DNA from: Aquabacterium sp.
GTDB lineage: Bacteria; Pseudomonadota; Gammaproteobacteria; Burkholderiales; Burkholderiaceae_C
Direction of reading: 5' to 3'
NCBI GenBank assembly: GCA_017989885.1
Contig: JAGNPA010000004.1
Span: 1-20,574, forward strand
DNA: 20,574 bases
Shown: in pieces, positions 1 through 9,264 of the stretch
How the letters are laid out: every line of letters begins with the position of its first letter
How positions within the stretch are numbered: position 1 is the stretch's first letter
The notes under the pieces: generated by a model
Database searches by the model: none
What the model saw: the letters and a program-made list of their open reading frames with translations, nothing else
Told to the model about the DNA's origin: nothing
Translations under genes and position numbers: made by a program

Positions 1-708
1 AAGGGTCTGATCAAGAGCGACTGGCAAAAGCGCCTGAAGCTCAACAGCTCGCCCTACACCTCGACCATCGTGTTCCTGGTGCGCAAGGGCAACCCCAAGG
101 GCATCAAGACCTGGGACGACCTGACCAAGCCCGGCGTGGCCGTGATCACGCCCAACCCCAAGACCTCGGGTGGCGCCCGCTGGAACTACCTGGCCGCGTA
201 TGGCCATGAGCTGAAGAAGACCCAGTCCGAAGCCAAGGCCAAGGCTTTTGTGGGCAAGCTGTTTGCCAACGTGCCGGTGCTGGACTCGGGTGCCCGCGGC
301 TCCACCACCACCTTCGTCGAGCGTGGCATCGGTGACGTGCTGCTGGCCTGGGAAAACGAAGCCCTGCTGGCCATCAAGGAGCTGGGTCCGGACAAGTTTG
401 ACATCATCGCCCCGCCGCTGAGCATCCTGGCCGAGCCGCCGGTGACCGTGGTCGACAAGGTGGTCGACAAGAAGGGCACCCGTGTCGTGGCTCAGGCTTA
501 CCTGGAATACCTGTACTCGCCTCAGGGTCAGGACATCGCCGCCCAGAACTACTACCGCCCGACCGATCCGAAGGTGGCGGCCAAGTACGCCGCGCAGTAT
601 CCCAAGGTCAAGCTGTTCAAGATCGACGAACTGGGTGGTTGGACCAAGGTGCAAAAGGAGCACTTCGGCGACGGTGGCGTCTTCGATCAGATCTACGTCA
701 AGAAGTAA
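1..708 (+). CDS. sbp: Sulfate ABC transporter periplasmic sulfate-binding protein (3' part)
   Basis: The reading frame is open from base 1, so the N-terminus and signal peptide lie outside the window; 235 codons and the stop remain. The product is the periplasmic receptor that captures sulfate and hands it to the CysTWA permease. It carries the family block [16 protein letters not shown], whose Ser-Gly-Gly corresponds to the sulfate-contacting residues of enterobacterial Sbp (Ser130-Gly131-Gly132). Further Sbp-like blocks are [20 protein letters not shown] and [11 protein letters not shown] near the C-terminus. A terminator follows, so it probably forms its own transcription unit rather than being the first gene of the downstream operon. 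A Met-like GTG at base 70 is internal and not the start. Family is certain; sulfate rather than thiosulfate preference is inferred from the motif. Confidence 0.93.
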   Translation, partial: KGLIKSDWQKRLKLNSSPYTSTIVFLVRKGNPKGIKTWDDLTKPGVAVITPNPKTSGGARWNYLAAYGHELKKTQSEAKAKAFVGKLFANVPVLDSGARGSTTTFVERGIGDVLLAWENEALLAIKELGPDKFDIIAPPLSILAEPPVTVVDKVVDKKGTRVVAQAYLEYLYSPQGQDIAAQNYYRPTDPKVAAKYAAQYPKVKLFKIDELGGWTKVQKEHFGDGGVFDQIYVKK

Positions 709-782
709 GGCTCAGGCACACGCATCAACATCCAGTGGGGTGGTGCCGGCGCCGGGAGGGGATCTCGCGCCGCCGCATCTTC

Positions 783-813
783 AGGGCTGCTTCACACCGA
801 GGCAGCCCTTTTT
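783..813 (+). terminator. Rho-independent terminator after sbp
   Basis: A perfect 8-bp stem, AGGGCTGC (783-790) with GCAGCCCT (802-809), encloses an 11-base loop and runs into TTTTT (809-813). It lies 74 bases after the sbp stop and separates sbp from the second binding-protein gene. It may be leaky, allowing some sbp transcripts to enter the downstream operon. Confidence 0.85.
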
Positions 814-843
814 CGTTTACTGCATAAGCAAGTAAGAAATCAG

Positions 844-875
844 TTGTTTGTCGAATGATGCCGCGTCCCTAACAT
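844..875 (+). promoter_or_regulatory. Possible promoter of the cysP-cysTWAB operon
   Basis: Between the terminator and the next start there is a -10-like TAACAT at 870-875. A weak -35-like TTTGTC lies at 847-852 with a 17-base spacer. A purine-rich AGAAAGG ribosome-binding site follows at 891-897. A CysB-activated promoter with a poor -35 would fit the context, but no CysB site can be defined by eye. Weak evidence. Confidence 0.3.
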
Positions 876-905
876 GCCTTCATTGCATCCAGAAAGGGCT
901 TTGTC

Positions 906-1931
906 ATGCTGTTTTCCTTGAAGACCTCCTTGCTTCGTCTGACCGCGGTGGCGGTGATCGCCTCGGGCCTGAGCGCCGGTGCGCAGGCCGACACCAACCT
1001 GCTGAACGTCAGCTACGACGTCAGCCGCGAGTTCTACAAGGCCTACAACGTCGCCTTTGCCAAGCACTGGAAACAGACCACGGGCGAAACGGTGAGCATC
1101 AACCAGTCGCACGGGGGCTCCAGCAAGCAGGCGGGCAGCGTCATTGCCGGCCTGGCGGCCGATGTCATCACCATGAACCAGGCCAGCGACATCGACATCC
1201 TGGCCGATCGTGGCGCCCTGGTGCCCGTGGACTGGGCCAAGCGCTTCCCGCACAACAGCGCCCCCACCACGTCCGTCACCGTGATCCTGGTGCGCAAGGG
1301 CAACCCCAAGGGCATCAAGGACTGGGCCGATCTGGCCAAGCCGGGCGTGTCCGTGGTCATCCCCAACCCCAAGACGGCGGGCAACGGCCGCTACACCTAC
1401 CTGGCAGCCTGGGGTTCGGTGATCAAGACCGGTGGCAAGCCTGAGCAGGCTCGTGCCCTGGTGACCAAGATTTTCGCGAACGTGCCCGTGTTCGATGGCG
1501 GTGGCCGTGCCGCCACCACGACGTTTGCCCAGCGCAACATGGGCGATGCCCTGGTCACCTTCGAGAGCGAGGTGCCGTTGATCCAGAACGAGTTCAAGGG
1601 CGATTACCAGGTGGTCTATCCCAAGATCACCATCCTGGCCGAGAACCCGGTCAGCGTGGTCGACAAGGTGGTCGACAGGAAGGGCACCCGCAAGCAGGCC
1701 GAGGCCTATCTGAAGTACCTGTGGTCGGACGAAGGCCAGCAGATTGCCGCGAAGTTCCACCTGCGTCCGCGCTCGGACAAGGTGCTGGCTCAGTACAAGT
1801 CGGCCTTCCTGCCCGTGACCACCTTCACGGTGGACGAGGTGTTCGGCAGCTGGCGCAAGGCCCAGAACGATCACTTCAAGGACGGCGGCATCTACGACCA
1901 GATCACCCTCAGTGGCCGTCGCAACCAGTAA
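906..1931 (+). CDS. cysP: Sulfate/thiosulfate ABC transporter substrate-binding protein, CysP-like
   Basis: This 341-residue protein has a typical signal peptide (positive start, hydrophobic core, cut near Ala-Gln-Ala at about residue 28). It binds the oxyanion in the periplasm for the CysTW channel. It is a divergent paralogue of the gene just upstream. Shared blocks include [15 protein letters not shown] and SVVDKVVD, but the ligand loop reads PNPKTAGNGRYTYLAAWG. From memory of the E. coli sequences this resembles CysP (TSGNARYTYLAAWG) more than Sbp ([14 protein letters not shown]), and the C-terminal FGSW also matches CysP. The Ser of the Sbp pocket is Ala here and the second Gly is Asn. 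The ATG at 906 has AGAAAGG upstream and a full signal peptide. It leads the operon, 30 bases before cysT. Thiosulfate preference is inference; automated annotation may simply call it Sbp. Confidence 0.88.
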   Translation: MLFSLKTSLLRLTAVAVIASGLSAGAQADTNLLNVSYDVSREFYKAYNVAFAKHWKQTTGETVSINQSHGGSSKQAGSVIAGLAADVITMNQASDIDILADRGALVPVDWAKRFPHNSAPTTSVTVILVRKGNPKGIKDWADLAKPGVSVVIPNPKTAGNGRYTYLAAWGSVIKTGGKPEQARALVTKIFANVPVFDGGGRAATTTFAQRNMGDALVTFESEVPLIQNEFKGDYQVVYPKITILAENPVSVVDKVVDRKGTRKQAEAYLKYLWSDEGQQIAAKFHLRPRSDKVLAQYKSAFLPVTTFTVDEVFGSWRKAQNDHFKDGGIYDQITLSGRRNQ

Positions 1932-1961
1932 GACGCTGCGTCGTTCTTCAAGCGAGTTGTC

Positions 1962-2804
1962 ATGATTTTGTCCAAAACCCTGCTGCGACGGCACACCGTG
2001 CTGCCCGGCTTCGATCTGGCCCTGGGGCTCACGCTCACCTACCTGTGCCTGATCGTGCTCATTCCCTTGAGCGCCACCTTCCTGCGCAGCACCGAGCTCA
2101 CCTGGGATCAGTTCATGGAAGTGGTCACCTCGCCGCGCGTGGTGGCCTCGTACAAGCTGACCTTTGGCGCGTCCCTGCTCGCGGCCATCATCAATGGCGT
2201 GTTCGGCCTGCTGGTGGCCTGGGTGCTGGTGCGCTATGACTTCTTTGGTCGCCGCATCGTTGATGCGCTGGTGGACCTGCCCTTTGCCTTGCCGACCGCG
2301 GTGGCCGGTATCACGCTGACCGGCTTGTATTCGGCCAATGGCTGGATTGGCCAGTACCTGGAGCCACTGGGCATCAAGGTGTCGTTCACGCCGGTGGGCG
2401 TGTTCGTGGCGATGACCTTCATCGGCCTGCCGTTCGTGGTGCGCACCGTGCAGCCCGTGCTGGAAGACCTGGCGTCCGAGCTGGAAGAGGCCGCGGCGAC
2501 CCTGGGTGCCAGCCGCTGGCAGAGCTTCACCAAGGTGATCCTGCCCATCCTGATGCCGGCGCTGCTGACGGGTTTTGCGCTGGCCTTTGCGCGGGCGCTG
2601 GGTGAGTACGGCTCGATCATCTTCATCGCCGGCAACATGCCCATGGTGTCCGAGATCACGCCGCTGCTGATCATCACCAAGCTGGAGCAATACGACTACG
2701 CCGGGGCGACCTCGATTGCCGTGGTGATGCTGGTGATGTCCTTCATCATGCTGCTGGCCATCAATGGCTTGCAGGCCTGGACGCGCAAGCGTCAGGGCAA
2801 GTAA
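1962..2804 (+). CDS. cysT: Sulfate/thiosulfate ABC transporter permease CysT (CysU)
   Basis: One of two inner-membrane subunits that form the sulfate channel. The 280-residue length is usual for the family, with about six hydrophobic segments. The first begins near residue 20 after a short cytoplasmic tail, and the last lies near residue 250-270. The cytoplasmic EAA loop that docks on the ATPase is clear at about residues 176-195 (EEAAATLGASRWQSF) and is followed by the family-typical ARALGEYGS. The gene lies 30 bases after cysP and 15 before cysW. The Shine-Dalgarno is poor (AAGCGAG about 6 bases upstream), suggesting partial dependence on translation of cysP. Assignment as CysT rather than CysW rests on gene order and on the sequence GEYGSIIFIAGN. 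Confidence 0.95.
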   Translation: MILSKTLLRRHTVLPGFDLALGLTLTYLCLIVLIPLSATFLRSTELTWDQFMEVVTSPRVVASYKLTFGASLLAAIINGVFGLLVAWVLVRYDFFGRRIVDALVDLPFALPTAVAGITLTGLYSANGWIGQYLEPLGIKVSFTPVGVFVAMTFIGLPFVVRTVQPVLEDLASELEEAAATLGASRWQSFTKVILPILMPALLTGFALAFARALGEYGSIIFIAGNMPMVSEITPLLIITKLEQYDYAGATSIAVVMLVMSFIMLLAINGLQAWTRKRQGK

Positions 2805-2819
2805 AGAGGTGCCTGGATC

Positions 2820-3728
2820 ATGAGTGCTGTTTCTGTGGCCCATCCTGCGCCGGTGCAAAGCGTTGCCCCGCCCAACGTGGCGCGCGCCACCACCGAGCCG
2901 GTGTGGGTGCGTCGCGTGCTGATTGGCGTGGCGCTGGTGTTTTTGTCCCTGTTCCTGTTCGTGCCGCTGGTGTCGGTGTTCTTCGAGGCCTTCAAGAAGG
3001 GCTGGGAGGTCTATGTGGCCGCCATCACCGAAGCCGATGCGGTCTCGGCCATGTGGCTGACCCTGATCGCGGCGGCCATCTCGGTGCCGCTGAACCTGGT
3101 GTTCGGTGTGTCGGCGGCGTGGGCCATTGCCAAGTTCGACTTCCGCGGCAAGAGCGTGTTGCTGACCTTGATCGACCTGCCGTTCTCGGTCTCACCTGTG
3201 ATCGCCGGTCTGATCTATGTGCTGGTGTTCGGCCTGCAAGGCTGGTTCGGCGAATGGCTGATGGAACACGACCTGAAGGTGATCTTTGCGGTGCCGGGCA
3301 TCGTGCTGGCCACCATCTTCGTGACCTTCCCCTTTGTGGCGCGTGAGCTGATCCCGCTGATGCAGGCGCAAGGGCAGGAGCAGGAAGAGGCCGCCCGGGT
3401 GCTGGGTGCTTCGGGCTGGCAGACGTTCTGGAAGGTGACCCTGCCCAATGTGAAGTGGGGCCTGCTGTATGGCGTGATCCTGTGCAACGCGCGGGCCATG
3501 GGCGAGTTCGGCGCCGTGTCGGTGGTGTCGGGTCACATCCGGGGCGAAACCAACACCATGCCCCTGCACATCGAGATCCTTTACAACGAGTACCAGTTCG
3601 CCGCGTCGTTCGCCGTCGCGTCCCTGCTGGCCAGCCTGGCGCTGGTCACCCTGGTCCTCAAATACATCGTTGAACGTCGGGTCCATCAGCAGATGGCCCT
3701 GGCCCAGCAAGCCGGAGCGGCAGCATGA
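2820..3728 (+). CDS. cysW: Sulfate ABC transporter permease CysW
   Basis: Second inner-membrane subunit of the sulfate/thiosulfate importer, 302 residues. It has an extended, Ala/Pro-rich cytoplasmic N-terminus of about 35 residues before the first membrane segment. The EAA loop lies at about residues 188-208 ([15 protein letters not shown]). The CysW signature [19 protein letters not shown] follows and distinguishes it from CysT. The ATG at 2820 is preceded by AGAGG at 2805-2809. The stop overlaps the cysA start in ATGA (3725-3728), which implies translational coupling of permease and ATPase synthesis. Confidence 0.95.
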   Translation: MSAVSVAHPAPVQSVAPPNVARATTEPVWVRRVLIGVALVFLSLFLFVPLVSVFFEAFKKGWEVYVAAITEADAVSAMWLTLIAAAISVPLNLVFGVSAAWAIAKFDFRGKSVLLTLIDLPFSVSPVIAGLIYVLVFGLQGWFGEWLMEHDLKVIFAVPGIVLATIFVTFPFVARELIPLMQAQGQEQEEAARVLGASGWQTFWKVTLPNVKWGLLYGVILCNARAMGEFGAVSVVSGHIRGETNTMPLHIEILYNEYQFAASFAVASLLASLALVTLVLKYIVERRVHQQMALAQQAGAAA

Positions 3729-4789
3729 GCATTGAAGTCAAGAACCTGGCCAAGCGTTTCGGCCAGACCGTGGTGTGCGACAACCTGAACCTGAACATCC
3801 CATCAGGTGAGCTGGTGGCCTTGCTGGGCCCCTCAGGTTCGGGCAAGACCTCCTTGCTGCGCATCATCGCCGGGCTGGAAACGCCCGACAGCGGCACCGT
3901 GCTGTTCAACGGTGAAGACACCACCCACGTGGCGGTGCGCGAGCGCAATGTGGGCTTTGTGTTCCAGCATTACGCGCTGTTCGGCCACATGACCATTTTC
4001 GAGAACGTGGCCTTTGGCCTGCGCGTGCGCCCCAAGGCGACCCGCCCGCCCGAAGCCGAGATCAAGAAGAAGGTCACCGAGCTGCTCAAGCTGGTGCAGC
4101 TGGACTGGATCGCCGACCGCTATCCGCACCAGTTGTCCGGTGGTCAGCGTCAGCGCATTGCCTTGGCCCGCGCCCTGGCGGTGGAGCCCCAGGTGCTGCT
4201 GCTTGATGAGCCCTTTGGCGCCTTGGATGCCAAGGTGCGCAAGGAGCTGCGTCGCTGGTTGCGCCGCCTTCACGACGAAATGCACATCACCAGCGTCTTC
4301 GTGACGCACGACCAGGAAGAGGCCATGGAAGTGGCCGACCGCATCGTGGTGATGAACCAGGGTCGCATCGAACAGGTGGGCGCACCTGACGAGGTGTACG
4401 ACCATCCGGCCACGCCCTTCGTGCTCAAGTTCCTGGGCGACGTCAACCTGTTCCATGGCCGCGACCATGCTCAGGGTGCGGTGGGCGCCAGTGGCGATCA
4501 GGCTCAATCGGTGAGCTATGTGCGTCCACATGAGGTGCAGGTGCTGGCGCAGCCCGCCGAGGGCAGCGTGGCCGCCACACTGATCGATGTGCTGACCGTG
4601 GGCCCCAACACCCGCCTGGCCTTCGAGCGTGGTGATGGCAAGGGCGAGATCGAGGTCGAGCTGTCGCGTGACGAGTACGCGGCCTTGCGCGATGCCGGGG
4701 TCTTGACCGTCGGCCAGGTGGCCCACCTCAAGGCCCGGCGTGTGCGCCACTTTGAAGCGCCTGCGCCTGCGTCTGCGGGGGGCGCATGA
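3725..4789 (+). CDS. cysA: Sulfate/thiosulfate import ATP-binding protein CysA
   Basis: ATPase subunit that powers the CysTW channel from the cytoplasmic side, 354 residues. All nucleotide-binding elements are visible: Walker A GPSGSGKT (35-42), Q-loop Gln81, ABC signature LSGGQ (137-141), Walker B VLLLDEP (157-163), D-loop ALD and switch His195 (VTHD). A C-terminal TOBE-like domain of about 110 residues follows, containing [12 protein letters not shown], as in other CysA proteins. It overlaps cysW at the 5' end and cysB at the 3' end, each by four bases (ATGA), so all three are probably coupled in translation. No missing catalytic residue. Confidence 0.97.
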   Translation: MSIEVKNLAKRFGQTVVCDNLNLNIPSGELVALLGPSGSGKTSLLRIIAGLETPDSGTVLFNGEDTTHVAVRERNVGFVFQHYALFGHMTIFENVAFGLRVRPKATRPPEAEIKKKVTELLKLVQLDWIADRYPHQLSGGQRQRIALARALAVEPQVLLLDEPFGALDAKVRKELRRWLRRLHDEMHITSVFVTHDQEEAMEVADRIVVMNQGRIEQVGAPDEVYDHPATPFVLKFLGDVNLFHGRDHAQGAVGASGDQAQSVSYVRPHEVQVLAQPAEGSVAATLIDVLTVGPNTRLAFERGDGKGEIEVELSRDEYAALRDAGVLTVGQVAHLKARRVRHFEAPAPASAGGA

Positions 4790-5727
4790 ACTTCCAGCAA
4801 CTGCGCTCGGTCCGGGAGGCGGTGCGCCGCGGCTTCAACCTTACCGAGGTGGCCGCCGCTTTGCACACCTCACAGCCAGGCGTGAGCCGGCAGATTCGCG
4901 AGCTCGAAGACGAGCTGGGTGTGGAGCTGTTTCTGCGTGTGGGCAAGCGCCTGACGGGCATGACCCCGCCCGGCCAACAGCTGCTGCCCACGGTGGAGCG
5001 CCTGCTGTGTGAGGCGGAGAACCTGCGCCAGGCGGCACGCGACTGTGCGTCGCACGATGTGGGCCCACTCTCGCTGGCCGCCACGCACTCGCAGGCACGC
5101 TATGCCTTGCCAGGGGCGGTGAAGGATTTTCGGCAGCTCTATCCGCAGGTCACCTTGAGCCTGCACCAGGGCTCACCGCGTCAGATTGCCCAGATGCTGC
5201 TCAACGGCGAGGCCGACATCGGCATCGCCACCGAGGCGCTGGACCAGTACGAACAGCTGGTGACCTTGCCCTGCTACAGCTGGACGCACAGCGTGGTGGT
5301 GCCGCCCGACCACCCGCTGCTCGACGGCGAGCCGCTGACCCTGGCGCGCCTGGCCCGCTTCCCGATGGTGACTTATGACGAAGGGTTCACGGGGCGCTCG
5401 CACATCGACGAGGCCTTCGCCAAAGCGGCGCTCAAGCCCAGCATCGTGCTGTCGGCCATGGACGCCGACGTGATCAAGACCTATGTGGAACTGGGCATGG
5501 GTGTGGGCGTGGTGGCCTCGATCGCCTTCGATCCGGATCGCGACCGCAACCTGCGGGCGATCGATGCCGGACACCTGTTCGCGATCAACCTGACGCGACT
5601 GGCTTTCCGCCGTGGTGCCTACCTGCGCGGCTACGCCTACGGTTTCATGGAAACCTTTGCGCCGCCCCTGACCCGTGAGGTGGTGGAGCAGGCCGTGCGG
5701 CAGTCCACCGAGGTCGCGGCCGCTTGA
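4786..5727 (+). CDS. cysB: LysR-type transcriptional regulator CysB
   Basis: Master activator of sulfur assimilation, 313 residues, in the usual 310-325 range. The N-terminal winged helix-turn-helix is at about residues 18-40 ([20 protein letters not shown]). The effector domain begins near residue 94. Its [11 protein letters not shown] (99-110) keeps the polar residues Thr101, Ser103 and Gln104 at the positions that bind sulfate in Klebsiella CysB (Thr100, Thr102, Gln103). HQGSPRQI is also CysB/Cbl-typical. It overlaps cysA by ATGA, so it is the last gene of the sulfate operon, unlike the separate cysB of enterobacteria. If CysB activates this operon, it makes its own positive loop. CysB and Cbl are hard to separate by eye; operon context favours CysB. 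Confidence 0.93.
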   Translation: MNFQQLRSVREAVRRGFNLTEVAAALHTSQPGVSRQIRELEDELGVELFLRVGKRLTGMTPPGQQLLPTVERLLCEAENLRQAARDCASHDVGPLSLAATHSQARYALPGAVKDFRQLYPQVTLSLHQGSPRQIAQMLLNGEADIGIATEALDQYEQLVTLPCYSWTHSVVVPPDHPLLDGEPLTLARLARFPMVTYDEGFTGRSHIDEAFAKAALKPSIVLSAMDADVIKTYVELGMGVGVVASIAFDPDRDRNLRAIDAGHLFAINLTRLAFRRGAYLRGYAYGFMETFAPPLTREVVEQAVRQSTEVAAA

Positions 5728-5736
5728 AGTCTGGGC

Positions 5737-6429
5737 TCAGGCGTGTCCGCGCTGGTAGCGCAGCATGCGGCCCTTGTACGGCGTGCCCTGGGCGTCACGA
5801 CCGCTGAGGTCGATTTCTTCCAGCGTGAAGCCGGCGTCGGCCATGCGTTTGTTGAAGGCCGAGCGGTTGCCCCGGTTGGGGTCCACGATCAGCACCTCGG
5901 CGCAGGGCAGGGCATGCAGGGTGATGAAGCCCGACAACTTGCCTGACTCGTCACGCTCATACAGCACGTCGCTGCCGATGATCAGGTCGAAGCGACCCGA
6001 CACGGCAGGGTGACCTGGGCGTTCCAACGTCTCGGCGTCGTCACCCCAGTTGCCGTGGCGGTAAGGCAGCGGCGACAAGTCGTTGAGGTCAACGTTCCGG
6101 TTCAGGAAGGTCTCGGTCAGCGGATGGCAGTCGGAGGCGGTCACGTCGGCCCCCTGACGGTGCGCCACCATGCTGGCCAGCGCCAGGCCGCATCCCACTT
6201 CCAGAATGCGTTCGCCCGGCACCAAGGGCCGCTCGGCCATCCACGTTGCCAACTGCAGCGATGAGGGCCACAGCAGTCCGAACAGCGGCCAGGCGGCGCT
6301 GGAGATGCCCAAGGCTTCGGCTTCGCCCAGCGGGTCGGCGTACTGCTGGCGATCGAGCAAGGATTGGATGTGGAGGTCGTGCGCGCCAGGGATGGCGACG
6401 CACTCTTGTTTGGTCTGATAGCCCGGCAT
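5737..6429 (-). CDS. Class I SAM-dependent methyltransferase, substrate unknown
   Basis: This 230-residue cytoplasmic enzyme has a Rossmann-type methyltransferase fold. Motif I is EVGCGLA at residues 77-83. The ribose-binding acidic residue is Asp100 in TASDCHP. The post-motif FDLIIGSDVLYE is typical of the METTL21/Nnt1 family (Methyltransf_16), whose known members methylate protein lysines or small amines. The upstream LFGLLWPSSLQLATWM segment also matches that family, where a conserved Trp-Pro-Ser/Ala stretch precedes motif I. The ATG at 6429 has AAGGG about 10 bases upstream. It is convergent with cysB (9 bases between stops) and divergent from groES. No neighbour indicates the substrate, and I do not assign one. 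Confidence 0.82.
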   Translation of the reverse strand: MPGYQTKQECVAIPGAHDLHIQSLLDRQQYADPLGEAEALGISSAAWPLFGLLWPSSLQLATWMAERPLVPGERILEVGCGLALASMVAHRQGADVTASDCHPLTETFLNRNVDLNDLSPLPYRHGNWGDDAETLERPGHPAVSGRFDLIIGSDVLYERDESGKLSGFITLHALPCAEVLIVDPNRGNRSAFNKRMADAGFTLEEIDLSGRDAQGTPYKGRMLRYQRGHA

Positions 6430-6667
6430 GTGCTGGGTTGCCCTTCGAGGGGAGCTGCGCCTTGGAATGAAGGCGCGCTCGGCGTGAATCGGCGCAATGC
6501 GGCGGGCTCATGGGCAGTCGATCGACAGCGCTGCGGCACAGGGCACAACAGGCGGTCAGGCCGAAGGGGCATTCACGCGAGGCAAGACGAGAAGGCAGCC
6601 AAGTCCCTGAACGGGCGGTCTGCCATGGAGGGCAGTGTAGCCCATGGGCATAAAGCGCACACAGCCC
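6430..6667. other. Non-coding stretch between the methyltransferase and the groESL promoter
   Basis: About 240 bases without a convincing gene on either strand. Open frames here are shadows that extend from the methyltransferase in other frames. It must hold the methyltransferase promoter. A -10-like TACACT on the minus strand (6634-6639) lacks a good -35, and I do not call it. A small palindrome CCCATGGG sits at 6641-6648. Confidence 0.5.
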
Positions 6668-6696
6668 CTTGAAACTGAGCGCGTCGTCCCTATAAT
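6668..6696 (+). promoter_or_regulatory. Heat-shock sigma32-type promoter of groESL
   Basis: CCCCTTGAAA (6665-6674) is followed after 13 bases by CCCTATAAT (6688-6696). This fits the sigma32 pattern CTTGAA, N13-14, CCCCAT-T well. The same bases also give a housekeeping-like TTGAAA-N16-TATAAT, so basal transcription by sigma70 is plausible. The expected start of transcription, about base 6703, lies inside the CIRCE element, giving a leader of roughly 130 bases. Confidence 0.8.
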
Positions 6697-6699
6697 CTA

Positions 6700-6726
6700 T
6701 TAGCACTCACCTCTGACGAGTGCTAA
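6700..6726 (+). promoter_or_regulatory. CIRCE element, HrcA operator
   Basis: TTAGCACTC (6700-6708), nine bases, GAGTGCTAA (6718-6726) is an exact match to the CIRCE consensus, the binding site of the heat-shock repressor HrcA. It overlaps the expected transcription start, so bound HrcA would block initiation. Together with the sigma32-like promoter it implies both repression and activation control of groESL. Confidence 0.97.
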
Positions 6727-6835
6727 CGGTTGGGCTGCTACGGCGGCCAAACCCCACATTCGTACCGCTGATGTGAGCATTCACTCACGTCACATCCATT
6801 GTCAAAACGATGTCTCAAGACATACAGGAGAAGTC

Positions 6836-7126
6836 ATGAAACTGCGTCCTCTGCACGATCGCGTGATCGTCAAGCGCTTGGAACAAGAAACCAAGACCGC
6901 CCTGGGCATCATCATCCCCGACAACGCCGCCGAAAAGCCTGACCAAGGCGAAGTGCTGGCCGTCGGTCCTGGCAAGCGCAATGACAAGGGCGAATTCGTC
7001 GTCCTGAACGTGGCTGTGGGCGATCGCGTCCTGTTCGGCAAGTACTCGGGCCAGACCGTCAAGGTCGATGGCGAAGAGCTGCTGGTCATGCGCGAAGAAG
7101 ACCTCTTCGCCGTCGTCACCAAGTAA
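6836..7126 (+). CDS. groES: Co-chaperonin GroES
   Basis: This 96-residue co-chaperonin forms the seven-membered lid on GroEL and acts in cytoplasmic protein folding. [16 protein letters not shown] is the standard N-terminus. The mobile loop that contacts GroEL is at about residues 17-32 ([14 protein letters not shown]). [17 protein letters not shown] and the terminal EEDLFAVV are all family-typical. A longer frame begins at 6773, but the ATG at 6836 has AGGAG at 6826-6830 and gives the exact family length, so I use it. It is the first gene of the groESL operon behind CIRCE and the sigma32-type promoter. Glutamate is written mostly GAA, unlike most neighbours, as expected for a highly expressed gene. 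Confidence 0.98.
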   Translation: MKLRPLHDRVIVKRLEQETKTALGIIIPDNAAEKPDQGEVLAVGPGKRNDKGEFVVLNVAVGDRVLFGKYSGQTVKVDGEELLVMREEDLFAVVTK

Positions 7127-7134
7127 GGCCCTGA

Positions 7135-8862
<1,728 letters not shown>

Positions 8863-8915
8863 TGCCCTGGGGTGCGGTTCGCCGCACCCGTCGCCTGGCA
8901 ACCTTGCCAGACAAG

Positions 8916-8946
8916 AAAAAGGCCGCTGGGTTCAGCGGCCTTTTTT
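8916..8946 (+). terminator. Bidirectional Rho-independent terminator after groEL
   Basis: An 8-bp stem, GGCCGCTG (8921-8928) with CAGCGGCC (8933-8940), has a GGTT loop. It is flanked by AAAAA (8916-8920) and TTTTTT (8941-8946). The A-run on the left makes it work on both strands, so it can also end the small minus-strand gene whose stop is at 8967. Confidence 0.93.
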
Positions 8947-8966
8947 GTGCGCTCTGAATGCGCAGA

Positions 8967-9134
8967 TCAGTGGGCGCGCCCTTCGCGCACTTCTCTGTCG
9001 TGGCGCTCGGTGTCTTGCTTGACATGTTGCGCCACATACCAAGCGATGTAGCCCAGCATGCCGAACATGAAGAGCAGGCCGGCCAGACTCATCAGGCCAT
9101 AGTCGGTGGTCAGGAAGTCGGTCAATGCTTGCAT
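8967..9134 (-). CDS. Small DUF3149-like inner-membrane protein
   Basis: A 55-residue frame reads MQALTDFLTTDYGLMSLAGL and continues into a single hydrophobic helix (about residues 14-35, ending near YIAWYVAQHV) and a short charged tail. The TDYGLMSL segment followed by a Met/Phe/Gly-rich helix is characteristic of the DUF3149 family of short proteobacterial membrane proteins, whose function is unknown. The ATG at 9134 has a GGAG ribosome-binding site seven bases upstream (CTCC at 9142-9145 on the plus strand). It is convergent with groEL and shares its terminator, and divergent from the patatin gene. It is short enough to be missed by length-filtered gene finders. Family call is from memory of the motif; coding status is supported by the ribosome-binding site and composition. 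Confidence 0.75.
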   Translation of the reverse strand: MQALTDFLTTDYGLMSLAGLLFMFGMLGYIAWYVAQHVKQDTERHDREVREGRAH

Positions 9135-9192
9135 GATGTTTCTCCGTTGTGCTTTCTTGGATCTATCAAACCGCGGATCGAGCCAGAGCGTT

Positions 9193-9206
9193 CTGACTTA
9201 CATCAA
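9193..9206. promoter_or_regulatory. Candidate FNR/CRP-type palindrome
   Basis: CTGAC (9193-9197), TTAC, ATCAA (9202-9206) matches the FNR box TTGAT-N4-ATCAA at 8 of 10 fixed positions, with a perfect right half. It lies in the divergent gap between the DUF3149-like gene and the patatin gene. A chance match is possible. Confidence 0.25.
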
Positions 9207-9222
9207 GTTTGTATGCGCACTG

Positions 9223-9248
9223 AGCCGGTTTGGCAAGCCGGTTTGACA
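9223..9248 (+). repeat. 13-bp tandem direct repeat upstream of the patatin gene
   Basis: AGCCGGTTTGGCA (9223-9235) is followed at once by AGCCGGTTTGACA (9236-9248), 12 of 13 bases identical. The repeat ends 16 bases before the patatin ATG. It could be a pair of activator or repressor half-sites in the promoter, or a slippage duplication. Confidence 0.8.
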
Positions 9249-9257
9249 CGGCACAAT
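9230..9257 (+). promoter_or_regulatory. Possible promoter of the patatin gene
   Basis: TTGGCA (9230-9235), 16 bases, CACAAT (9252-9257) is a moderate sigma70 match. It would start transcription at about 9264, directly at the ATG (9265). No Shine-Dalgarno is present before that ATG, so a leaderless or nearly leaderless mRNA is possible. The -35 lies within the first repeat unit. Confidence 0.35.
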
Positions 9258-9264
9258 CTCGCGC

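Noticed and set aside
840..2858. 672-codon open frame on the minus strand across cysP-cysT
   Set aside because: It lies antisense to two clear genes, has His/Gln/Gly-rich low-complexity translation, and matches no family. It is an effect of high-GC codon bias.
9243..9248. TTGACA upstream of the patatin gene as a -35 box
   Set aside because: A -10 at normal spacing would fall inside the coding sequence; the TTGGCA/CACAAT pair fits better.
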